From Puffinus mauretanicus (taxonomy: Eukaryota > Chordata > Aves > Procellariiformes > Procellariidae), in the NCBI GenBank assembly GCA_023333565.1, contig JAJKFH010002994.1, positions 248,001 through 312,000 of the forward strand: 64,000 nucleotides of DNA, read 5' to 3'. Under the pieces are notes generated by a model that was not told the DNA's origin, did not search any database, and worked only from the letters and a program-made list of their open reading frames with translations. A program made the position numbers and the translations under genes. Positions 32,601-44,600 of the stretch are shown here, in pieces (the first letter of the stretch is position 1; every line of letters starts with the position of its first letter).

Positions 32601-35600
32601 TCTATCTGAAATCAGTGGGGTGACACTAGCAATTTGAGTGGTGTCCAGGCTATTTGTCAGGCTAAATGCTGATGCAGAGCAGAGGTGCCACTGGATAATC
32701 ACAGAAGAGGTTCATTTTGCATGCGTGGAGGTGTTGTGGGGCTTCACTGTTGTGATGTTGGAGGACTGGAAGCGCAAGCAGGACTGGAAGCGATTTAAAA
32801 TCCACTAAGCCTCACTTTGTGAGGGTTGTTTGTCACGTCCTTTTCCTTCATCTTTCTCTCTCCTGGCTGGGTGCTCAGCGTGGGCTCTGGCGCTCTGGAG
32901 GGAGCTAGTTACTTTGAAGGAAGGACTGGGAGTTGTTGCGGTGCTAGCTGAGGTCTAGCTTTCCTCAGTTCTTTGAGCTGTCACCCCTCAAACGCTCCAG
33001 CTTGTGTGGATGGGTCACCCCATCTGGTGCTGGCTGGAGCAAGCCTGTGCCACGAACCACCAGCGAGCAGATCTCAGACCCTTGGGCTACAACTATGAAG
33101 TTGACTTTGTTGCTCAAGTCCAGACCAACAAGACCACGAGGTTCCACTGCGGCGTTCAGAGGCGCTTGGAGGCCCCGTACCCGGTGACAGCCTCCCCAGC
33201 ACCCCTTCACATGGGGCTGGCTTGTTCCTACCAGCAGTGCTGGCTGCTGATCCATTTTCACCGTGGCTTTTCTCTGACAGGGCTGAAACTGGTGTGCATC
33301 TCGCAGCACAGGATTTCAGCTCCCGTCAGGGAGCGGCTGGAGCTGAAGGAGGACTGTGTTTGCACCTTGCTGGTGTGGGAGGAAAGGCTTCGCTTCTCTT
33401 CAGGCCTTTCGGCTGTTGCCAGCTAAATGAAAAGCAGAATCTTGTGGGCTGACAGCTCGGCTCCTCTCCATGGGGTGGGCTGCTGGGCCAAGCCGTGGTC
33501 AATTATCCCCCGTGGGCTGGAGCGGGGCTGTGGCACTGGGCTCCAGCGGGGGATTTTGGGGAAGGGGGAGATCAGCGTCACCCTTGCAAAGTGGGGCACT
33601 TCCCTCCACGTTCTTGTAGGATGGCCTCTGTGAAGCCTGGACACCCAAACCAAGCCAGGTCACCACTAATTGGCTTTCAGGGTCTTAAGTCTTTCTGTGC
33701 ACAAGCATTTGCTAGCAGAGGTCTGGTGATAATACTTGCACCGAGTATCTCCCAGCATTAAACTGAGGACCAAGCAAGGGCTGTCTGACTGCTCTCTCTG
33801 TTTGTAAACTGCTGGAAGTGTATGGAGCAGTATACGCGTTTCACTGTAAATAATCCAGGTGCTGAACCGCTGTTCGAGCACCTGAGAAACTAAAGGGGAA
33901 CTTGCCAGGGCTGATTTACCTGTCCAAGCTACCCCGAGTAAATACAGAGATAAGAGATCTAGAAGGGTGTTGAAAGCACATTCTGCTAATTATGTGAGGC
34001 ACAGGGGTTTGAGGTTCATTTTGAATCTCGTTTGTGTTTTAAGCAAGATGGTGAATCTTCAGATATTTTCCTTAGTGTCATATCAGGACTTTCCCTCCTC
34101 GGGGTCATCTGAGTGAAATGACTTCCCGCATCCTGTTCTTCTTTCTCACGGTCTTTTTCTGGTGCTTTCTTTGCACCTGGTGATTTTTCGTGGCATCTTA
34201 AGCATCCGCAATACTTCTCTGTTCCAGTCACCTTTGAATAGGGCTGAGAACCAGAGCTCGGTACTGCTTCCAGGAGTCCCCAGTAAGTCTTTTGCAGTCT
34301 CCTGAAGAAGCTGCCAAATTTTGCCCTCTCACAGGAGCCGCTGGTCGGTGCGTGGGGCTGCTGGGCTACCTGGAGCCCGCGTCCTTCTCCAGAGCCTCAC
34401 CATGATTTGCAAAGCGACTCTCGGGGTGGGAATTGCTGATTAAAAACGAAGAGCCAAATACCACAGCAGTTGCCCCACAAGCCTGTCTGGAGCCGATCAG
34501 GGTCTGGGTATGTTGTGTGCTACTGGAGGGGGGACAGGCTGCCTTGAGAGGAGGGAGGATGGGAGACGGAGGTTAGAGAGGGGTGGCACAGGATCCTTGC
34601 CATGAACTGAGCCCGTGGCCTGGCTGATGCTGGCTAGGAGGAGAGGGACAGCCAGGAGGAGATCTGTGGATGCCCAGCCAGGGCGGCTGGGGAGGACATG
34701 GTCGTGGCAGCCTGCTGGGCTGGGTGCTGGGAGCTGCTGGGGCTGCGGGCAGCTCTCAGCGTCTGGTTAAACCCTCTGACAGGCAAGTGCTGGCAGAGCT
34801 TGTGCTGGGTTAATGCAACAGCCCTCCAGGGTTGGCATATGCCCTGCTCAGCTGCTCCAGCTTGGTCCCTTCTCGAGCATTGCTGAAGGTGGCTTTTGTG
34901 GCAGGAGCATCTGGTCCCTTCCACGACGACCAGCCCGGGGACTGCAGCAGAGGGCAGAGCCCTCCCAGAGTGCTGGGACTGCTGCGGTACCGGTAGCGGC
35001 ATTGGCCGTGGACGAGCAATGCTGTGGCTGGTCAAGGTCTGGCTGTTGCAATCTGTTTTGCAGCTCAGCTGTTTGTGGAAGGGGTGGTGGCTGATATCTT
35101 GGCAATAATCCCTGGCCGAGCCAGCCATTCTGGGGGATGCAAAGGGATTGTATGGTTAAATCTTTGCTGGGGAGAGCAGATCGTGCCATGCAGGGAAGGC
35201 GGCAGCTCTTCGGACGCTTGGAAGGGAGCATGTGAGTGCTGGCAGACTTGCGTGACAGGCACCCTCTGTGCAAACCCTGCACCCGCAGCTATGGTCTCCT
35301 GGTCCCCACTCTCCTGGCTGCCGGCTGTCTGTCCCCGCTGGGGTGCGAGCGTGCCCTGAGCATGGGTACGCTGCCTGTGCTGGCTGTGGCGAGTGTGACG
35401 TGAACCCTTGGCAGGACCCAAGCCTAGCCCAGATGTGGGGATGCTGCTGGGCACTTGCCTGGCTACAGGGCTTGTCCGGGAGGTGGTTTTGCAGGCAGGG
35501 TGTTAGGAGCTGTCTTTATCTCTACAACTCACTTTCTGTTCATTAACACCAGTGTTTTCCACTAGACATATCTGTGGAAGCCTCTGTTTTCCATAACCTG

Positions 35601-38600
35601 CCCGCAGGAGCATGTGTGGATCGCAGATCCAGCCCATGGCCATGCGCTGTGCCTGGAGGGAGGCAGCAGCTGGGGGCTTACCCAGACAGACCCCGGAGAA
35701 GGACACAACAATGATGTTGGTGGCTCTTCGTAGATGATGGATGATGTCTGGATCTCCAGTCCTTTGGGATTAGTTTTGCCAGGGGCACTCTCTTTCCTCC
35801 CTGCCAGACAGGCAAATGCACGCAGGGGGGCAATCTCTGACTTCCAGTATAGTGCCGTGTGTGAAAGGGACTTTTTCAGCACCAGCTGACAGCTCGAGGT
35901 GGCTTTTCCCCTGTCACCCCTGTGCTGGGTCTGAGTCGGAAACGCCGCTGGGTGGGTGTAGTTGCTCCTGGCTGGGGTTACACACTCAGGCTCGTGAAAC
36001 CCATGTTCTAGCAGAAAATACTCTCATTTCTGTGAATTAGGGGAAACCCGAGTAGCAAACTCTAACAATGCGTTTCGTTTAATTCCTAAGCCCAAAACAT
36101 TCCTGGGTTATTTTATCCCCTAGGTTCCCTGTCTTCCCGCCTCGGCCGGGCTTGGCGCGGTGTGGTGGTTAACTCCCCTTCCCTCGCAGTCGATGCCCGG
36201 TTTCCTCCTGCATCGCCAAATAGTGCGGCCTTTGTGGTGGTGAAGACGAAGTGCTAATTATCCTGCACTAATTAGCCTGCCAAGGGATTCTGTCTGCATC
36301 CAGCGTGCAGCATTGCTCATTCCCCTTAGCTGTGATGTGCAATTCCTGTGCTGGCCTGTGCTCAGAGGCCGAAGGGAAGGGAGCAGCGGGCTACGGCGGA
36401 TCCTCTGGTGTCTAATAAAGGTTGTGTTGTGTTCACCCCACAGCTTTTGGCTCCAAAGCAGCCCTGGTGGATTACTTGCTTTTACAAAACTGCTTATCTT
36501 CACAAAGCTTGCAGGGATGACCCAGCTCCTGCCTCTCAGAGCTGAGCTGCTACTGGCAGAAGGGCTCAAAAGCTATTAGAGAGAGACTGAAAGACGGTGC
36601 AGTTGTGTACACCCAGTTTCTTTAGGAAACACAGCTAAAAATGGCAGTACTGAAGAAAACATCTCTCCTGCAGGGCTGAGAAAGAGGTGTAGTTCGTCCT
36701 GGAAAGCTGCCTAACTCCCTGTGTGGCTGTGACAGTTATTTCTAATACGCAGGCAGGAATAGCCCCCAGTATGGGCTGATAGTAGCACAGGCACGCCTGA
36801 GATTTTGTGGCACTGACAGTGATTAAATATATTTCCTGCTTGCTGTGGGGCTGGAGGGTGGATGCTGGTGTGAGAGGGGGTGGAGCTCAGGCACTTCAAA
36901 ACACAGGTTTAATTTCCCCATGCTCTCAAAAGGGTCAAAGTCACTGGAAAACCCAGAGAGGAGTGCCAAGGCTTAAATAGATGTTAATATCCTTGGCTCT
37001 GCTGGTAATGTATTAAATACATGTGGGCAAGTTATTTTGCTTCTTGGTGCATTATTTTCTTCCTGTGTATTAAACGCAGTTAGTGAATCCAGCCTCCCTC
37101 ACAGACGGCACTGAAATCTGCAGATGGAGCGTGCCACGGCAAGGCTCGTGTCCTTATATCAGCACCATTAACTGGATCTGCGAAGCAGGGGTCAGCACCT
37201 CGCTGCGTGCAGCTCCCCAGGCTCCCAGCCACCTCCTGGTGCGATCCTTCCCATCCCACGCAGGAAAGCGTCCGTTCCTGGGGCAAGAGCTGCCCCCCTC
37301 CCCGTGCTGCGCTGGCTAATTACAGAGAAGGGCATTCCTGAAACGCGGAGAGGAGTGCCCTGCTTGTAACAGGAGCAAGTAAAGCTGCAGGAAGCAATCT
37401 TCTGGGGGATGTATTAATTAGTGCCCCAGCCAGGCAAATCCCCGCTGTAGCTCCGCCAGCCCCTCTGAGCTTATGTGCTTATGTCTAGGTTGTGCCTGCA
37501 AATAAGGCTCTCAGGTGGAGAGGATTTTGTTTAAAATTGTGGGGACTGGGGAAGGATGATTGTAGTATTGTGTTCCTAGGAAGGGTTTGGTGCTGTGCCC
37601 CCAAACGTCCCGTAGGGAATAATCCACGGTCAGTGCTTTGTAGGATCACGGAGGTGTAAACAAGGGACCAGAACCTGGGCAGGGCCTTTGCTTTTTTCTC
37701 TCCTCCATTGCATTTTTCAGCATCTTTGTCCATAGGCACACCCACGAGCTCCTCGGGTGGCAGTGGGGGGCTCTGCTCGGTGCTGGTGTGACTTGTCCCG
37801 CAGCCCTCTGTTAGCCGGCGTGGTTCTGCTGCTGGGTGCTCTTCCCGAGCGGGAGCAGGGGAATCTCCTCTGCTTGGTGCCAGGAGCGAAACCACGAATC
37901 CACATGGCTGCGTGCAGCGCACCAGAAGATCCTCCTTTAGAGGGATTCAGTCTGGGTTTTGGCATTGTCGCGAAAAGAAGCGTAGGGGAGAAGCTGCTGC
38001 ACGGTCATTAGTGTCATTGTACGCTCTGCTAGCCCTGGGAACGAGTTAGACCCTTGGGTGTTGTGGTAGCATTTGGTGTTAATGTGAGGATCTGGGAGGA
38101 GAAGCGTTGGCTATTGTCCAGAGGGCTACAAAGATGCCATGATACAGGAATATGTGGCCTGCTGGCTGGTGTGCAGGGAGAGAGGAAGGAAGAAAAGGCC
38201 GTATCAGGTGGGGAGGGGGAGTTGTTACAGGCTTCCCCACTTCTGCTCCGTCAGGATATTGTGTACACGTGGCTTAGGTGATGTTCAGCTCAAACGTGGC
38301 CACCCAGTGTTTGAAATGGCAGCAGCCACGGACGCCACGCTTCCTCTCCGGTCTTGTGCTTTGCTGTCTCACTGGTGTTGCAGTATCTTGAAATTCTGGA
38401 GGAGCGAGTGGTTTTGTCATGCTGAAATACCAGTCTGCCCCGTCTGGCTCCTTTAGGGGATTGCCACGCTCTGCTTATGGGAACCAGTGACGGCAAATCT
38501 TATCAGGATCTTCTTGCTAAATCTTAGAGGACAGTGTCTTATTTTGCATCCTTTTCTTCACAACCTGGTGACCCCTGCTGCACTCAGTCACCTCCGGTGT

Positions 38601-41600
38601 AAGGAGCAGCAGGAGCTGCAGCCAACAGCAGGACAAAATTCCGGGATCTCACCCCAGCCTGGCTCCGGCTCTCTCCCAAGAAGCCAGCACTAGTACAGCG
38701 ATACTGGAGTAGCTTGAGTCTGAGCTGATGGACTAAATACTAAATACATCTGTTGGTGCTGCTGGCGAGCCTGCTCTCAGAGTCGGGGCACAGCCCGTGT
38801 TATACTACAGTAGCAGTATCCTTCCTTGTTGCTTCTTCCCCTTCCTCCTCCAAAAAACCCCACTGCAGACACAGCGTAGGCTCCGAGTAGCGTTTCTGCA
38901 CCTTTTTTGGCATGGCAACACTTCCTTCCACGCACTGTGGCTGCAAATCTACCCGGGCAGTGTTGTGGCAGAGGTACCTCAAAGCAGCGTGGATTTCCCT
39001 TGATTTCATCAGCCTTACGTCTGGGCTTTCTGCAGATGTAAAAGAAATCACAGCGCGTGGCAGCCCTGCCGGTACGCTCACACGGTGTCGAGCGGATGGG
39101 TCAGCACATCCTACGACGTTGTTAGCTGAGATGCTGCTATCTGAATGTGTGTGTGTTTAGCCCGTGTGAAATAAGAAGTATTTGGTTCCTCCATCATCAC
39201 ATCAGTTGGCTTAAAGCCTCCAGCAGTCAAAGCTGACACGCTTTGCCTTTACACCAGGAGTGCAGCTGATCAGCAACTGTTTCCTGGCTGATGGATAGTA
39301 ATTTATCTGCAGTGCACTCGCAGTTTCCAAAACGTGATTGCTTGCAAAATGCATCAATTGCTTATCCATTTCCCTCTGCAAATCTCAAGGGCTCTTCTCC
39401 ATAGAAGCTCTAGCTCCTGGGTGACTTGGACTTGAGCCTTGCAATGCAAGAAAGAAGAGTGAGGAATTTCTCTGCCAGTCTTCTGAAGCGTTGTTACCAG
39501 TGATCCCCTTCCCAGAGCAGCTCTGGGTTTGCTTTCTTCAACCTCAGGTGTAATGACCCTGTGCTCCAGCCCTTTGGAACGATTCCCCGCTGCCCATCTG
39601 CTTTCCTGGCAGAGCTGAAGGTTCAGCTTTGTGCTCTGCTGTATTTTTACCTTCCACGGGGAAGTGAAAGCACCCAAGGTGGCTGCTGCGCTTCATGGTG
39701 TGACGACGAAGCACAAGCTCTTCGGTCACATCGAGCGTCACAGACTGGGGTGGAGGGGGTGCCCAGGCACCGGGTTGTCTTTTCTACTGCTCAGTTGGAG
39801 GAGGGAAGGAGGGGAGGTCCAATGCCTCTCTGATTTTTGGGGGCAGGTCTTTCAAGTTCCTTTTCATTATCTGGTCCTCAAATACCCTCCTTGCCTGCAG
39901 CTGAGGAGCAGCCCCGCTACTAGCATCATCTGAAGAGGAGCAGAGGAACAGAGATGGAGCAAAGGGATGAGATAGAGACGGAGGAGGGAAATACCTGAGA
40001 AAGAGCTGTGACGAAGAGGCTGAATCAGGAAAGAAAAAAGTCATAAAGAGGAGTTGCAGCATCTGATTCAAAGCCCTTTGAAATTGAGGGGAGGATTTTG
40101 ACTGGGTTTGAACTGGGCTGTAGCGAGAACAATCTGTTGCATCATTTGAAGACGTTGCGAAACTGGGGGCAGCGGAGGGGAAAACAGTCTTTGAAAGAGA
40201 CAGGAGGGAAACCTCTGCGGTCTGGAGAGCTTTTTAAGGGTCTGGAAGAGCTGACCTCGCTTGGCCAGGCTGTCGGCGCAGCACCAAGCCCTGGGTCCTG
40301 CCCAGGGGTTTCTTCAGGGAGCTCAGCACGCGTGTGGGAATCTATTTCAAACTGCAGCAGGTAGGAGAAGAGGGAGGTGGGGATGCGTCCCTGTCATCAG
40401 GGTAGAAGATAGGCGTGTGTCGCTCCCAAATCTTTTCAGCTCTGGTCCTTGTCATGGAAATGTGGACGAAGATTTTAGCAAGGCTGAAAGGAGGGACCTC
40501 TGTCTGTGATGCTATTTTGGGCACAGTGGCATCTCTTGCATCCCAGCTGGAGAGAATTAGGTTCCCCCTAGACAGTGGATGGCATTTCGGCACTTGACTA
40601 CCTTAGCCTGCTCTGTGAATTCCTAAGAAGCTGGCCAGGTTTGATGTAATTTTGGGGAGTCCTTGGAGATGGTTGTCTGAATGCACTATGTATTAACTAC
40701 AGCTGATGTGCATGAGCCTGCATCCGTGCCATCTGAGACAAAATCCATGGGTGGCTTCTGTGTGCCAGCATGTTGGATTTCAATTGTTCCTGCTCTGCTC
40801 GTGTGGCTCCAGGTTGCTTTCTCCTCTAGTGTCCGCCTCATCGGCTTTCATGCTGCTGCTCACCCTTTCCTTCCCAACTCCTGCCGTCAACTAATTGCAT
40901 GACCTTGGCTGCCCATGTATCCCAAACTAGCTTGAGGTGCAGCTGCCAGTGCTGGGAAACACTGCCAAAACAAGTAGGTTAGGAACCTGGAGGGGTTATT
41001 TGGTGTCCAAATCCTCTTGATGTCCAAAGGAAGGTGGGTGCCAAACTCTTCTAAGTCTCCTTCAACCTTTCCTCCCTTGTTCCCACATCTTCCAGTAACC
41101 CCTTGGATGCGCGGGGAGAGTCGAGGCTTGATTCTGTTCAACCCAGGGCTGCAGCTGCGTGTGCTTGAGTGCTTTTCTTGGCCTTTCTCTGCCTCAGTTT
41201 CCCCATCTAGAAAGCAGTGGGGGTGATAATGCTTGCTTCCTTTGATCTGTACAGCTGCAGCTTCTCGTACAGCATGGGGGTTCACGCTCTGGTGAGCAGT
41301 GTTTCTCTGGCTGGAGACCAAGTCACCTGAACTTTGGCTGCTGCATCCCGGCAGTTCCTGGCTGTGTGCTCGCGCCACGGACCTGCTGGCGCAGCAGTCT
41401 GTTGTAGCGCAGGTCGGCTGCTCACGGGAAGTTCGGTAGCGGAGCAGCAAGAGCAGGGATGCATCACAGGACCAGAGCAAGGGGTTGACAACAGGGTCCA
41501 CGAACAAGCCCTAGCAAGAGGAAAGGATCAATCAGGCCCAGCACCCGGCCTGGAAGAGATGGGGTTGGAGACAGCTACCTACAATGTAGGTCTGAGGTCC

Positions 41601-44600
41601 ACCTTGGAGATAAGTAAACCTACTAGATAGCTCTGGCAAGGACTGGGCTTCTTAAATGTGGCTGCTGGACCAGTGAGCAAAGGGTCCCAGGTGGGGCTCA
41701 TCTGAGTAATTAATCCCTGTTAATGTAACCAGGGCCCTGGCACTCAGGAGGGAACAGTGCACTGCTGAATTGTCTCTGTTTCGTTAGTGATTGATCCGTG
41801 CTTGTCCCTTTTTCTTTTCTCTCTCCAGCGCCCCAAACCTGCCGGTCAAGATGCCCAAACCCAGCAAGGTGAACCAGGCCCTGGCAGGTAAGGATCCCGC
41901 TCTGTCCCTAGGGTTACACGAGCAAGCAGTTTACCTTTCTGTTAGTTTTTAGGAAGAGTCTGAAATGTCACTGGCATTTAGGGTTTTAGGCCCAAAGACT
42001 CTTCAGAAAGGCAAAGAGGGCAAATTTGGGGGAGAATGGGATGGTCAAATCTTAGTAACTTTTTCTCATCGGTGCTGGTCCTGAGGCTCTCAAAATGAGT
42101 GGGTTTATTTGAGGGTTGGGTATTCACCTTCTCCCATAGGTGTGGATGAGCAAGTAGCAGGGGGGAGCACATGGATCAAGCTCAGTGCTAGCTGTTACTT
42201 GCTACTTTTCTTCAAGTCAAGGGGGAAGAGTGGTGTGAGATGGTGTGTGGTTTTTAATGTGATTTTTTTTTTTTAACATGGTTTTATTGCGAAAACTCAG
42301 GTGGTCTTTAGCTTAAAAAATGATTGTGATGCTTTGCCTTGGGGAAAGGAGAGGACAGAAGTTGAATCAGACATTGTCTCCTGTAGCAGCAGAATACAGG
42401 TTTGCTTGTTATCATCCAAACCTGTGAATACGATACTAAATATACCCGAGGAGTGTGTCTGGGAGGGATGAAAGTGCCAGTTTTCAATGCTCCTTTTCAG
42501 AGTAGATTTGCCTGTTAAACATGAAATGGCGTTGCCTTGAAAACGACAACTCGCGCTTGCAGCTTTCAGTGGAAGCGTTTCCATGCCAAAAGCCGTCGGC
42601 ACGTTTGCTCTGTTTTAACTGAGCCAGCGCCAAACCGTGGGACCCTGGTGTGGTGGTGCCTGGGGAGATGGGTGTTCTGCCGAGACCAGATGTCTTCTCC
42701 GTACTGACACCGACTGCGCACTTGGAATTGTATCTTAACGTGGTAACCCAGGGTTAGAGGAGTGCAAAAGACCTGGTACCTGGTGTATGGTATTTTCTGG
42801 GGTTTTCTGTACCCATTTTGGGCACTACAGAGTATCTATTAACACTCTCCTTCTTCTGACTCTTGTCCATGCATGCTCTGTTGAGGTTATTAGCTCCTTG
42901 GACACCAAACTTTGCTCCTGAGCACATAGAGACAGTTACGTTCTCACTCTTAGAGAAAATGGTTACCACCTTATTCCAGGAAAGGTGATGGTGTTTGGTC
43001 TCATCTCGAGTGTCAGGCCTTACCCTGCCTAAAAATGATCCCCAGGATTGATGTTTCCAGTCGTCTAATGTTAGTACCATCATTAAAACTGTGCATTGCA
43101 TGTCTCTAACAGTGCCAAACAGGCGCTGCGTGAAGATTAATCCTGGGTGTCCTCTGACAGCGAGCAGCCCATCTGTCTCCCTGTTAGCAAATCGGTCTTT
43201 GTGGAAATGAGATGTAAAGTCAAGCTCAGACGTCGTCTAGGTGGATGACCTGAGCAGAAGAACTCCCCTTGCTTATAAAAGCTCTGAATTTCATCCCCTG
43301 GGTATTAGCACTGACTGTGTAATTAGGTACTTAATCACATAAAGGTAAATACAGCAAAGATCTGAAGAGCCCTGGTGAATCCAGGCTGTGTTAATGTTGT
43401 TAATGGTGATCTCATTCTACATGTGGAAGTCATCCACTGTTAATTTGGAAGAGGTGAATACGCATGGTCTGTTTATGCCTTGTAGTGCACCGTTGAGATA
43501 TAAAAGGCTGCAGGAGAGCTCAGTAGAATAAGCCATCTACCACCATTTAATAAAATAAAATGAAAAGGTTACGTTTTTAATTGATATCTCTGTTGTTGGA
43601 GGCTGGGGTTCAAAAGAGGGAGTACTTATTCATTTTAATAATCTCTAGCTCTGCATGAGGCAGCTAGCGAGAGGCACACTGAGTTGCAGGGGAGTGCAGA
43701 GCTGCATGGGCCGGCTGAGCGCGGTCAGCGCGGAAGAAACCCCCTGGGCCCAGCGTCTCCTTCAGATCCAGGTCTTCACAGGACACGGCTTTGATCGGCG
43801 CTCTGCTGCCTTCTGCCAAATGGGACAGACCTCAGAGGTGCAAGGGAGGAGAAAAATCTGAATTTGAGTCTGTCCTTAAAATCACATAGAAACAGAGGAA
43901 AGATCTGGACAAGTTAATTAGCAAGTGAAAGGAAGATACCTTTCTGGGAACATTTCTGGTAAAAAGCAAGCAGTGGAGTTCTGGTAAAAAGGCCAAATTT
44001 TATCGAAAGGTTAATTGGCTGGGTCTTTAGGGACACCTTCTTCCCCTCTTCTCTCCGCTGTCTGTTTCTAGGACCTCTTTTGGGAAGTGGTATTTTGTTC
44101 ATGTTTAAAATCCTGCAGATGGTGTTTGAGTTACTTATTATTCAGGTAATTCTGTAACACACAGGCTGGGCCCCTTTTGTTCCTCCGGTCCCCGGTGTAC
44201 AAGTGCTTTCTTCAGCACCAGTGGTGGAAAGGCTGAGGACCCAAGGGCTCCGTGATGACGTGGGGGAGAGGGCAGTCTCAGATAGGAACTGAAGAAGGTT
44301 TTATTCTGGGAAGCATATCGGGAAGTCTCGCAACCCTTGGTCTCCATCCCGAGGTGCCTCTCAGCAGCTTTGGCTCTGGTTTGATGCAGGAGAAATAAAA
44401 CCCCTGAATCTTGTGGGTGATCTCGAGAAATGCTGCAGGTGCATCTCTTGGATGCAGAGGGAGTTTCTGGTGGATAAACAGGAGACAGGGGATCGTGCAG
44501 GTCTGAATGAGAAGCTGGGTTTCATTTGTGTGGTGAGCGCCTGGGGATTTGAGTGAGGGATTTGTAACACCGTCAACCCCACATCTTCCAAAAGCACCAC

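Noticed and set aside
33004..33426. 140-codon open frame in DTX2 intron 3 as an independent gene
   Set aside because: Its recognisable part is the exon 3 duplicate; the rest is unrelated intron, and no usable splice sites were found.
38114..38150. Possible CR1 fragment (TCCAGAGGGCTACAAAGATG)
   Set aside because: Similarity ends after about 25 bases, with no 3' block or tail.
40261..40365. Possible Ser/Pro-rich linker exon of DTX2 in intron 3
   Set aside because: The Ser/Gly-rich peptide is suggestive, but the phase is wrong and no matching acceptor was seen.
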